Below the pieces are notes generated by a model. That model did no database searches and was not told where the DNA came from. It saw nothing but the letters and a program-made list of their open reading frames with translations. The translations under genes and the position numbers were made by a program. Shown piece after piece: positions 23,339 through 29,596 of a stretch of 29,596 nt of DNA; the first letter of the stretch is position 1; each line of letters begins with the position of its first letter. The stretch comes from Ramlibacter sp. Lineage in GTDB: Bacteria; Pseudomonadota; Gammaproteobacteria; Burkholderiales; Burkholderiaceae_C. The stretch spans positions 1 to 29,596 of the forward strand of contig JAJNBO010000041.1 in NCBI GenBank assembly GCA_021156245.1, given 5' to 3'.

Positions 23339-23893
23339 ATGCTGATCCAGCTCATCACCCAGCACCCCGAAGCGATCGGGACCATCCTGCGCAACACGCC
23401 GCCGTGGGTGGGCGGACTGCTCGTCGCCCTGGTGGCGCTCGGCAGCACACAGCTGCGCGACCGCCGCGCCGGCCTGGTGCGGGTGTCGGTCATGCCGGTG
23501 GCGATCACGGCCTTCTCCCTCTGGGGCACCGTCTCCGCTTTCGCGGGCTCCTCGTTGCTGCCGCAAGTGCTGGCCCTGTGGGCAGCCGCGGCCCTCGTCG
23601 CCGGTGCGCCGGTCGCGGTCATGCGGGTGGACGCGCAATACGACCCCGCCACCCGCTCCTACGCCTTGCGCGGCAGCGTGGTCCCGCTGCTGTTGATCCT
23701 CGCCATCTTCCTGGTGAAGTACGTGGTGGGTGTCGAGCTGGCCATAGCGCCGCGCCTCGTGCACGACGCCCCCTATGTGCTGACGGTCGGCGGCCTGTAC
23801 GGCGCCTTCAGCGGCATCTTCATCGGCCGCGCCGCGCGACTGTGGCGCCTGGCCCTGCGTTCCCCCGTCCCCGCCGCAGCCGCGGCAGCCTGA
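23339..23893 (+). CDS. Four- to five-TM membrane protein of unknown function (DUF6622-like)
   Basis: 184 residues: MLIQLITQHPEAIGTILRNTP, then hydrophobic stretches around 22-38, 47-68, 72-90, 115-133 and 143-162. It ends in an Ala-rich tail. The overall pattern (N-terminal RNTPPWVGGLLVALVALGSTQLRDR) is like proteins labelled DUF6622, but I give that label with reservation. CCAAGGAACC precedes the start. It sits between DUF2306 and 2TM genes in one operon (27 nt and 23 nt gaps), pointing to a membrane-associated role shared with them. Confidence 0.8.
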   Translation: MLIQLITQHPEAIGTILRNTPPWVGGLLVALVALGSTQLRDRRAGLVRVSVMPVAITAFSLWGTVSAFAGSSLLPQVLALWAAAALVAGAPVAVMRVDAQYDPATRSYALRGSVVPLLLILAIFLVKYVVGVELAIAPRLVHDAPYVLTVGGLYGAFSGIFIGRAARLWRLALRSPVPAAAAAA

Positions 23894-23916
23894 TCCATCC
23901 TCCAAGGAGAAACACC

Positions 23917-24204
23917 ATGACCGCCTTGCAGAACACCGAACTCGAACGCGTCGCCCGCCGCCGTGCCGGCGCCAAGCTGGGGTGGTACATCCACGCCTGC
24001 GTGTACATCGCCGTCAACCTGGGCCTCGCCACGCTCTCCGCGACGTCGGGCCGCCACTGGGCGATCTACCCGGCGTTCGGCTGGGGCATCGGCCTGGCGG
24101 TCCACGGCGCCGTCGTCTTCTTCATTGCCGGAGGCGGCGGCGTGTTCGACGGCCTGGTCGCGCGCGAGCGCCGCCAGCTCGCCGCGCAGAAGGATCCGTG
24201 GTGA
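23917..24204 (+). CDS. 2TM domain-containing protein (copy A)
   Basis: 95-residue protein matching the 2TM domain pattern: an N-terminal charged helix ELERVARRRAGAKLGW, TM1 around 24-41 (YIHACVYIAVNLGLATL), TM2 around 56-74 (GWGIGLAVHGAVVFFIA), and a charged C-terminal helix. The 2TM domain occurs alone or fused to LytS-like kinases. AAGGAGA lies just upstream of the ATG. The stop overlaps the GTG of the next gene. A paralogue lies at 25264-25569, and the two share a 33-nt exact stretch. Confidence 0.88.
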   Translation: MTALQNTELERVARRRAGAKLGWYIHACVYIAVNLGLATLSATSGRHWAIYPAFGWGIGLAVHGAVVFFIAGGGGVFDGLVARERRQLAAQKDPW

Positions 24205-25250
24205 ACGCGGCATTGCGTTACGGCGCGGCGGTGCTGCTGGCGATCGCCGCGGCGGCGGCACCCCTGGCCAGTCGCGCCGGCGTCGGCCTGATGCAGTTGC
24301 CCGGCGTGGCATCCGACGGACCGGTGACGGTGTTCTATCCCACCGCCTCGGCAGGCCGGCCAATCCTGCGCGGGCCCTTCACCATCCGCGCGGCGGAGAA
24401 CGCCACGCCCGTGCGGGGCAACGGCCGGTTGATCGTGGTGTCGCACGGGTCCGGCGGCACGCCCTGGGTGCATTCGGACCTGGCGCGGGCCCTGGTGGAT
24501 GCGGGATTCACGGTGGCCTTCCCGGAACACCATGAGGACAACGGCCGCGATCCGTCGCGACCCGGCCCCGAGAGCTGGAAGCGGCGGCCGCTGGAAGTCT
24601 CGAGTGCCATCGACGCGGTGGGCCGATGGCCACAGCTCGCCAATTTGCTGGCCCTGGACCGTGTCGGCATGTACGGCATGTCCGCCGGCGGCCACACCGC
24701 GCTGTCGCTCGCGGGTGGGCGATGGTCCGCAGCCGGCGTGCGGCGGCACTGCGAGGCCCACATCGCGGAAGACTTCAACTCCTGCGCGGGTCTGGCCACG
24801 CAACTGCATGGCGACATGCTGGACGGGCTGAAGATGCAGGCGACCCTCGCCGTGTTCCGCCTGTTCGTTCGCGACGACACCCCGCAGGCGCACCACGATC
24901 CGCGGATCGCCGCCATCGTCGCCGGCGTTCCGTACGCCGCCGACTTCGACATGGCATCGCTGGCGCAGCCCCGGGTGCCGCTCGGCCTCGTCACGAGCGG
25001 CCTGGACAAGTGGCTGGTCCCGCGCTTCCACAGCGACCGGGTCCTGGCCGCCTGCCGGGCGCACTGCGAACTGATCGCCCACCTGCCTTCCGGGGGCCAC
25101 GCCGCACTGCTGTCCCCGCCGCCGCCGCCGAGCGTGCTGGGACGCGTCGCCGCGGACCTGCTGGCCGACCCGCCCGGCTTCGACCGCGCGGAACTGCCCG
25201 CCGTCGACCAGAAGATCGTCGCTTTCTTCCGCGCCCGCCTGCTCCCCTAG
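24201..25250 (+). CDS. Secreted dienelactone-hydrolase-like alpha/beta hydrolase
   Basis: 349 residues starting at GTG 24201, whose GTGA overlaps the stop of the 2TM gene. A signal peptide is likely (NAALRYGAAVLLAIAAAAAPLASRAG). The mature part has FYPTASAGRP, LIVVSHGSGGTPWVH (oxyanion), the nucleophile elbow GMSAGGH (Ser161), a likely acid in TSGLDKWLVPRF and a His in PSGGHAALLSP. It resembles COG4188-type predicted dienelactone hydrolases or lipases of the periplasm. Its place between two 2TM genes and upstream of a two-component system is unusual. Substrate unknown. Confidence 0.87.
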   Translation: MNAALRYGAAVLLAIAAAAAPLASRAGVGLMQLPGVASDGPVTVFYPTASAGRPILRGPFTIRAAENATPVRGNGRLIVVSHGSGGTPWVHSDLARALVDAGFTVAFPEHHEDNGRDPSRPGPESWKRRPLEVSSAIDAVGRWPQLANLLALDRVGMYGMSAGGHTALSLAGGRWSAAGVRRHCEAHIAEDFNSCAGLATQLHGDMLDGLKMQATLAVFRLFVRDDTPQAHHDPRIAAIVAGVPYAADFDMASLAQPRVPLGLVTSGLDKWLVPRFHSDRVLAACRAHCELIAHLPSGGHAALLSPPPPPSVLGRVAADLLADPPGFDRAELPAVDQKIVAFFRARLLP

Positions 25251-25263
25251 AATGACTCGCGCC

Positions 25264-25569
25264 ATGGCACTGCTTTCCGAAGACGACATCGAGCGCATCG
25301 CGCGCAAACGCGCCGGCGCCAAGCTGGGGTGGTACATCCACGCCCTCGTCTTCGTCGTGGTCAACCTCGGCATGTTCGCGGCAGGCTACCTGGGCCTCAC
25401 GCGCCGCCCCTGGTCCATGGCGCCGGTGCTCGGCTGGGGCGCGGGCCTCCTTCTGCACGGCATCTCGGTGTTCATCCTCGCCACCGGTAGCCCGCTGCGC
25501 GAGCGCATGCTGCAGCGCGAGCGCGACCGACTGCAGCGCGAGCAGCAGGACGCAGCGGGCCGGCGATGA
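25264..25569 (+). CDS. 2TM domain-containing protein (copy B)
   Basis: 101 residues: MALLSEDDIERIARKRAGAK, then TM1 (YIHALVFVVVNLGMFAAGYL) and TM2 (GWGAGLLLHGISVFILATG), then a long charged helix rich in Arg/Glu/Gln. It is clearly paralogous to copy A. An alternative ATG at 25252 adds MTRA; neither has a strong Shine-Dalgarno sequence. Its stop overlaps the kinase ATG as ATGA. The close pairing with a LytS-like kinase that has its own TM helices suggests a split form of the 2TM-kinase fusion, so it may modulate the kinase. Confidence 0.88.
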   Translation: MALLSEDDIERIARKRAGAKLGWYIHALVFVVVNLGMFAAGYLGLTRRPWSMAPVLGWGAGLLLHGISVFILATGSPLRERMLQRERDRLQREQQDAAGRR

Positions 25570-26603
25570 AAATCGACTGGATCGCCAAGCTGCAGCACCT
25601 GCTGCAGACCCTGGCGTTCTGCCTGGCCGTCGCGAGCTTCCAGTTCGCCTTCACGCCGGACCGGCTTTATGCGCCGACCGTGGTGTATTCCATCCTGATC
25701 GGCAGCATCATCTGGGCGGTGGTGGACTTGGGACGGCACCTCGTCCCTTCGGCGGCCGAGACCGGCTGGCCCAAGGGCATGGGGGGCGTCGTCCTGGTGG
25801 CCGGCGGCATCGTGGCCGGCTACTTCTTCGGCAACAAGCTGGGCGACGCGATCTGCCAGGCCTTCGGGCTGTTCGGCCCGCGCGGGCCGGCGCACACCGA
25901 CGCCGACGTGCGCAGCGGCATGCTGATCACGCTGCTGGCCGGCATCGCCGGCAGCTACTGGTTCTACAGCCGCAACCGCAGCGGCTACCTGGAGCGGCAG
26001 GTGGGCGAAGTGCAGCGCCACGCGAAAGAGGCGCGCCTGAAGCTGCTGGAGACGCAGCTGGAACCTCACATGCTGTTCAACACGCTGGCCAACCTGCGCG
26101 CGTTGATCGGCGTGGACGCGGCACGGGCGCAGCAGATGCTGGACCACATGATCGCGTACCTGCGCGCCACGCTCGACGCATCGCGCAGCACGACGCATCC
26201 GCTGCAGACCGAATTCGACCGGCTGCGCGACTACCTGGAGCTCATGGCCATCCGCATGGGCCCGCGCCTGGCGTACACCCTGGAGCTGCCCGTCGGACTG
26301 GAGGGCGCGCCCGTGCCCGCGCTGCTGCTGCAGCCGCTGGTGGAAAACAGCATCAAGCACGGGCTGGAGCCCAAGGTGCAGGGCGGCCGCGTGACCGTGC
26401 GCGCGCAGCGCGAGGCGCAGGACCTGGTGCTGGAAGTGCAGGACACCGGCATCGGCGATGCGCGCGCGGCGCACGCCGGCCCCGGCTTCGGGCTCGTGCA
26501 GGTTCGTGAACGGCTGGCCGCCCTGTACGGCGAACGCGCCCGCATGGACTTCGTGCTGTCCCCTGAAGGCGCCCGCACCCGCATCACGCTGCCTCTCGCA
26601 TGA
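25566..26603 (+). CDS. LytS-like sensor histidine kinase
   Basis: 345-residue membrane kinase with four hydrophobic segments (about 10-29, 38-55, 73-90, 117-135), no large periplasmic domain, and a short coiled linker. The His_kinase (PF06580) box LETQLEPHMLFNTLANL places phospho-acceptor His at 168. The ATPase domain has the N-box LLQPLVENSIKHGL (254-267), DTGIGD (293-298) and GFGLVQVRERL. It belongs to the family that pairs with LytTR regulators, which is the next gene, overlapping by ATGA. The few exposed residues between TM helices suggest it senses a membrane or intramembrane cue, perhaps through the 2TM proteins. Confidence 0.93.
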   Translation: MKIDWIAKLQHLLQTLAFCLAVASFQFAFTPDRLYAPTVVYSILIGSIIWAVVDLGRHLVPSAAETGWPKGMGGVVLVAGGIVAGYFFGNKLGDAICQAFGLFGPRGPAHTDADVRSGMLITLLAGIAGSYWFYSRNRSGYLERQVGEVQRHAKEARLKLLETQLEPHMLFNTLANLRALIGVDAARAQQMLDHMIAYLRATLDASRSTTHPLQTEFDRLRDYLELMAIRMGPRLAYTLELPVGLEGAPVPALLLQPLVENSIKHGLEPKVQGGRVTVRAQREAQDLVLEVQDTGIGDARAAHAGPGFGLVQVRERLAALYGERARMDFVLSPEGARTRITLPLA

Positions 26604-27391
26604 ACCCCACCGCCCTGATCGCCGAAGACGAGCCGCTGCTGGCGCAGGCCCTGCAGGCGGAACTGGCGCGCGCCTGGCCGGAACTGAGCCTCGTGGAGAC
26701 CGTCGGCGATGGCGCATCCGCGGTGCGCGCGGCGCTGCAGCACCGCCCCGACGTGCTGTTCTTCGACATCCGCATGCCGGGCGACGGTGGCCTGGAGGCA
26801 GCGGCGGAACTGGCGGACCACTGGCCCGCCAGCACGCCCTTCCCCGCGCTGGTGTTCGTCACCGCGTACGACCAGTACGCGTTGCAGGCCTTCGAAGCCC
26901 AGGCCGTGGATTACGTGCTCAAGCCCGTGCAGGCAGCGCGATTGCAGAAGACGGTGGAGAAAGTGAAGGCGGTGCTGGCGCGCCGCAGTCCCGCGGACCT
27001 GGAAGCGACTCTGGGGCAGTTGCGGCACCTGCTGCGCGCTGCCGATGCGCCGGCAGCGCCGCCGGCGCGGTTGAAGGTCATCCAGGCCAGCGTGGGCGCC
27101 AGCATCCGCATGGTGCCCGTCGAAGAGGTCCTGTATTTCGAAGCGGCAGACAAGTACGTGCGCGTCGTGTTCGGTGACGGCGAGGTGCTGATCCGCACGC
27201 CGCTGAAGGACCTGCTGCCCCAGCTGGATGCCAACCTCTTCTGGCAGGTGCATCGCGGCACGGTGGTGCGGTCCACCGCCATCGACAGCCTGCATCGCGA
27301 CGAAGCCGGCAAGCTGCACCTGGCGCTGCGCGGTCGCAAGGAGAGGCTGCCGGTGAGCCGCCTCTACGCGCACCTGTTCAAGCCGATGTAG
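26600..27391 (+). CDS. LytTR-family response regulator
   Basis: 263 residues. The receiver domain (1-120) has the acidic pocket Glu9-Asp10 in LIAEDEPLL, phospho-acceptor Asp56 in VLFFDIRMPG, Thr in FVTAYD and Lys in VLKPVQ. After a short Ala/Pro linker the LytTR DNA-binding domain (about 150-260) reads IRMVPVEEVLYFEAADKYVRV then VHRGTVVRSTAIDSLHRDEAGKLHLAL and VSRLYAHLFKPM. The start overlaps the kinase stop, so they are coupled. LytTR domains bind paired direct repeats spaced about a helical turn; I found no clear pair upstream of 22901. All phosphorelay residues are intact. Confidence 0.94.
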   Translation: MNPTALIAEDEPLLAQALQAELARAWPELSLVETVGDGASAVRAALQHRPDVLFFDIRMPGDGGLEAAAELADHWPASTPFPALVFVTAYDQYALQAFEAQAVDYVLKPVQAARLQKTVEKVKAVLARRSPADLEATLGQLRHLLRAADAPAAPPARLKVIQASVGASIRMVPVEEVLYFEAADKYVRVVFGDGEVLIRTPLKDLLPQLDANLFWQVHRGTVVRSTAIDSLHRDEAGKLHLALRGRKERLPVSRLYAHLFKPM

Positions 27392-27482
27392 TTATCCGGC
27401 GGCCCGCGCCGGTGTGCGCCGACGGCCGGCGCGCCAGGGGCCTGCGAACGTGGGGCATCGACCACCACCAAAGGCACGCACC

Positions 27483-27584
27483 ATGTTCCTGTTCTTTTCG
27501 AACAAGCTCGGATGGCTCGGCTCCATCGCCGTCTCGATCGTCGTTTCGCTGTTGCTGATCGGCCTGTTCGCCCTGTTCTTCTGA
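27483..27584 (+). CDS. Small single-pass membrane peptide, 33 aa
   Basis: Reads MFLFFSNKLGWLGSIAVSIV, then VSLLLIGLFALFF. Hydrophobic throughout with one TM helix and a FFSNKLGWLGS start that I recall in many short uncharacterised proteins of proteobacteria. AAAGG lies about seven bases upstream of the ATG. It is 91 nt after the LytTR regulator, too far to be tightly coupled but possibly on the same transcript. Function unknown. Confidence 0.7.
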   Translation: MFLFFSNKLGWLGSIAVSIVVSLLLIGLFALFF

Positions 27585-27737
27585 TGAGGCGCCGGGTGCG
27601 GTAGGGCTGTCGTCTGGCAGCGGCTGTGGGCGACGTCCTACAGTAGAGAACGCCGTCGGCGCTGTCTACTACAGGCCATCGAATTGCACGAAAGGCGCGC
27701 GTCTTCCCACGAACGAGACAAGCGCATTTCGTCTCCC
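27585..27737. other. Non-coding stretch with stem-loops
   Basis: No supported gene. It contains an imperfect stem GTAGG (27601-27605) with CCTAC (27637-27641), reinforced by GTCG/CGAC inside, and a second stem AGTAGA (27642-27647) with TCTACT (27665-27670) closed over CGCC-gtc-GGCG. These could be the leader of the RNA candidate downstream or the 3' region of the small membrane peptide gene. No promoter was convincing. Confidence 0.4.
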
Positions 27738-27848
27738 GGTCACCCCGACTCCTCTGAGTCCCCTCCTCCTCCGGGGTGAGCTGGTCCGGCCCTCCGTCCC
27801 GCGACTGGCATTGTTACCCCCAGGCTTCAAACCTGGGGGTTCTTTTTT
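27738..27848 (+). ncRNA. Candidate small RNA with exposed anti-Shine-Dalgarno run
   Basis: A 7-bp outer stem TCACCCC (27740-27746) with GGGGTGA (27773-27779) encloses a 5-bp hairpin GACTC-ctct-GAGTC (27747-27760). It leaves CCCTCCTCCTCC (27761-27772) unpaired. That run is complementary to GGAGG-type ribosome-binding sites. The structure is followed by a strong intrinsic terminator ending at 27848. The 5' end is unknown; no clean sigma70 promoter was found. Alternatively this is the structured 3' UTR of an upstream gene. Confidence 0.4.
27816..27848 (+). terminator. Strong intrinsic terminator
   Basis: A perfect 9-bp stem ACCCCCAGG (27816-27824) with CCTGGGGGT (27832-27840), a 7-nt loop, then TCTTTTTT. 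Only the plus strand has a T-run after the stem. No annotated gene ends immediately before it, which suggests an unannotated RNA or a long 3' UTR. Confidence 0.9.
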
Positions 27849-27980
27849 GGCGCTGCAGGTCTTCCTGCCGACCCCGGGACTACGGCTCGGTAGAAGCAGT
27901 CCGACGCTTGCAGTTGGGCACAACCGGCATGTAAAGCGTTTCGCCGCCCGTACTCTGTTAACACTCAGAGGACGAAAGAC

Positions 27981-28235
27981 ATGAAAGACGGAAAACCCAT
28001 GGACACAGGCGAGCCGGACCGGCGCCCTGTGGCGGGGCCGGGGAGCCGGGGCAGCGGACCGAGAAAGCAGCGCGGCTTCGTCGAGCGCGCGACGGCCGTC
28101 GGGCACAGCGGGCACGGAGCGGAAAGCGTCCGTCCCCATTTGCGCGACCAGCTGAGGCTGAAAGCGCTGCTGCCCACGCCCTTCCCGACCTCGGCCGAGC
28201 AGCAGGACATCGGCAAGGACGAACACCACCGCTGA
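27981..28235 (+). CDS. Hypothetical protein, 84 aa (doubtful)
   Basis: Frame starting MKDGKPMDTGEPDRRPVAGP, hydrophilic and Arg/Gly/Pro-rich, with a second half HLRDQLRLKALLPTPFPTSAEQQDI that is more protein-like. AGAGGACG is placed ten bases before the ATG. It has no hydrophobic core, signal peptide or recognisable domain, and is probably disordered. It stands alone between a terminator and another terminator of the opposite gene. No family recognised. Confidence 0.4.
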   Translation: MKDGKPMDTGEPDRRPVAGPGSRGSGPRKQRGFVERATAVGHSGHGAESVRPHLRDQLRLKALLPTPFPTSAEQQDIGKDEHHR

Positions 28236-28293
28236 CGCAGCGGGACCAGGTTACATCGCGGGACGGCGCGACCCACGCAGTGCTGAAAGGGCC

Positions 28294-28327
28294 CAAAAAG
28301 AAGGCCCCAGCCTGTGGGCGTGGGGCC
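28294..28327 (-). terminator. Intrinsic terminator of the exported Tyr/Pro-rich protein gene
   Basis: On the minus strand GGCCCC (28327-28322) pairs with GGGGCC (28308-28303) across a 13-nt loop and is followed by TTCTTTTT. It lies 70 nt past the stop at 28398. Confidence 0.75.
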
Positions 28328-28397
28328 AATGCTTGGAGAGCCTGAAAGGTTGCTGCCTGGACCTGCGGCGGACACCGCCGCCGCGACACCCTTCTTC

Positions 28398-28718
28398 TTA
28401 CCAGGCGCGATAGCGGATGCCGATGACGGGCGCCGGGCGCACCCACACGCGCGGACGGTACACGACGCGGGGCGGCGCGTAATACACGGGAGCCGGGGCG
28501 TAGTAGCGCACCGGGGCGCCGTAGTACACCGGGGCCGGCGCATAGGCGACCGGCGGCGCGACGTACGCCGGGTAGACGGGAGCGCCGTAGTAGCCGTACC
28601 CGCCAATCGGCACGTTGATGCCGAAGTGGACGGAGGTGCGGGCCTGGGCGACGGAGCCGACGGTGGCGAGTCCCAGCAGCGCGGCGGCGGCCAGGGTACG
28701 AGAGAGCGTCAGTTTCAT
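28398..28718 (-). CDS. Exported Tyr/Pro/Ala-rich protein
   Basis: 106 residues with a clear Sec signal peptide (MKLTLSRTLAAAALLGLATV, cleavage near AQA-R at 25-26). The mature part starts RTSVHFGINVPIGGYGYYGA and becomes low-complexity with repeated APVY/YYAP units, then RVVYRPRVWVRPAPVIGIRYRAW. Such short exported proteins rich in Y-x-A-P are common in Burkholderiales and are of unknown function, perhaps surface- or wall-associated. The ATG at 28718 is chosen for the signal peptide; the frame continues upstream antisense to glnS without being plausible protein. Confidence 0.8.
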   Translation of the reverse strand: MKLTLSRTLAAAALLGLATVGSVAQARTSVHFGINVPIGGYGYYGAPVYPAYVAPPVAYAPAPVYYGAPVRYYAPAPVYYAPPRVVYRPRVWVRPAPVIGIRYRAW

Positions 28719-28820
28719 GATGGTGGTCCTGCTTGTACTGCGCAGGGCGACGGCCCCACGACCCTCATTTAACGTTCCGGCCGGCGCGCGGGCTACGAAG
28801 CCGCGGTCAAAACCTTTGCA

Positions 28821-28841
28821 GAACGTAACCACTTTACGTTC
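28821..28841. promoter_or_regulatory. Perfect dyad in the divergent region upstream of glnS
   Basis: GAACGTAA (28821-28828) - 5 nt - TTACGTTC (28834-28841) is a perfect 8-bp inverted repeat, 70 nt upstream of glnS. A related word TAACGTTCC occurs near 28769. It could be an operator for either the exported-protein gene or glnS. No candidate regulator is encoded nearby. Confidence 0.45.
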
Positions 28842-28910
28842 CTCCCCGGAAAACCGCCACTTCGTCACGCCAGGGTGCGGTGCAACAAGGCATGACAAAA
28901 TCGTCGGGAT

Positions 28911-29596
<686 letters not shown>

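Noticed and set aside
27601..27670. Possible tRNA or riboswitch in the stem-rich stretch
   Set aside because: No T-loop GTTCRA context, no cloverleaf and no known aptamer core could be fitted.
27965..28606. Minus-strand frame of about 213 codons through the exported-protein terminator
   Set aside because: It crosses the terminator at 28294-28327 and overlaps the exported protein out of frame; composition is Pro/Ser/Arg-rich without any motif.

Overview
This is a GC-rich window (roughly 65-70% by eye) with dense, tightly packed genes. Gene content and protein style (mutS, uppP, glnS with a betaproteobacterial N-terminus, a large Liv-type transport locus, DUF2306 and 2TM proteins, LytS/LytTR regulators) point to a betaproteobacterium of the Burkholderiales, most likely Comamonadaceae (Ramlibacter/Variovorax-like). 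This is inference from recalled protein similarity; no search was run. I saw no tRNA, rRNA, CRISPR array, transposase or phage gene.

Region 1 (1-8890) looks like a locus for uptake and breakdown of an alicyclic acid. badI (cut by the window edge) and badH encode the ring-cleaving hydrolase and the 2-hydroxy-CoA dehydrogenase of cyclohexanecarboxyl-CoA beta-oxidation. They diverge from a MarR-type badR across a compact control region in which two promoters and one dyad overlap. Convergent to badR is a six-gene operon, livG - acyl-CoA ligase - livH - livM - livF - substrate-binding protein: an ABC importer of the branched-chain amino acid type with its own CoA ligase. A sequence resembling the bad operator lies just upstream of livG.

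Region 2 (9121-16285, all minus strand) is read from 16285 downward. The order is histidine phosphatase, iron/phosphoglycerate-type solute-binding protein, fused permease, ATPase, LysR regulator, a small ORF, and a cyclase-family metal hydrolase whose N-terminus appears broken by a frameshifting deletion.

Region 3 (16446-21610, plus strand) has mutS coupled by a 4-nt overlap to an Anbu-type proteasome-like gene that lacks an internal block including a catalytic lysine. A REP-like element follows, then an alpha/beta hydrolase whose nucleophile serine is replaced by leucine, then a second alpha/beta hydrolase preceded by a PhaR-like palindrome. uppP lies on the minus strand and overlaps this last gene tail to tail.

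Region 4 (22546-27584, plus strand) begins with a 49-aa protein, a terminator and a strong G-quadruplex motif. Then comes a seven-gene, translationally coupled operon: DUF2306 protein, four-TM protein, 2TM protein, secreted alpha/beta hydrolase, second 2TM protein, LytS-like histidine kinase, LytTR response regulator. A 33-aa membrane peptide follows.

Region 5 (27585-29596) is a sparse stretch with a candidate structured small RNA that exposes an anti-Shine-Dalgarno run and ends in a strong terminator. After it come a doubtful 84-aa ORF, an exported Tyr/Pro-rich protein on the minus strand, and the 5' part of glnS.
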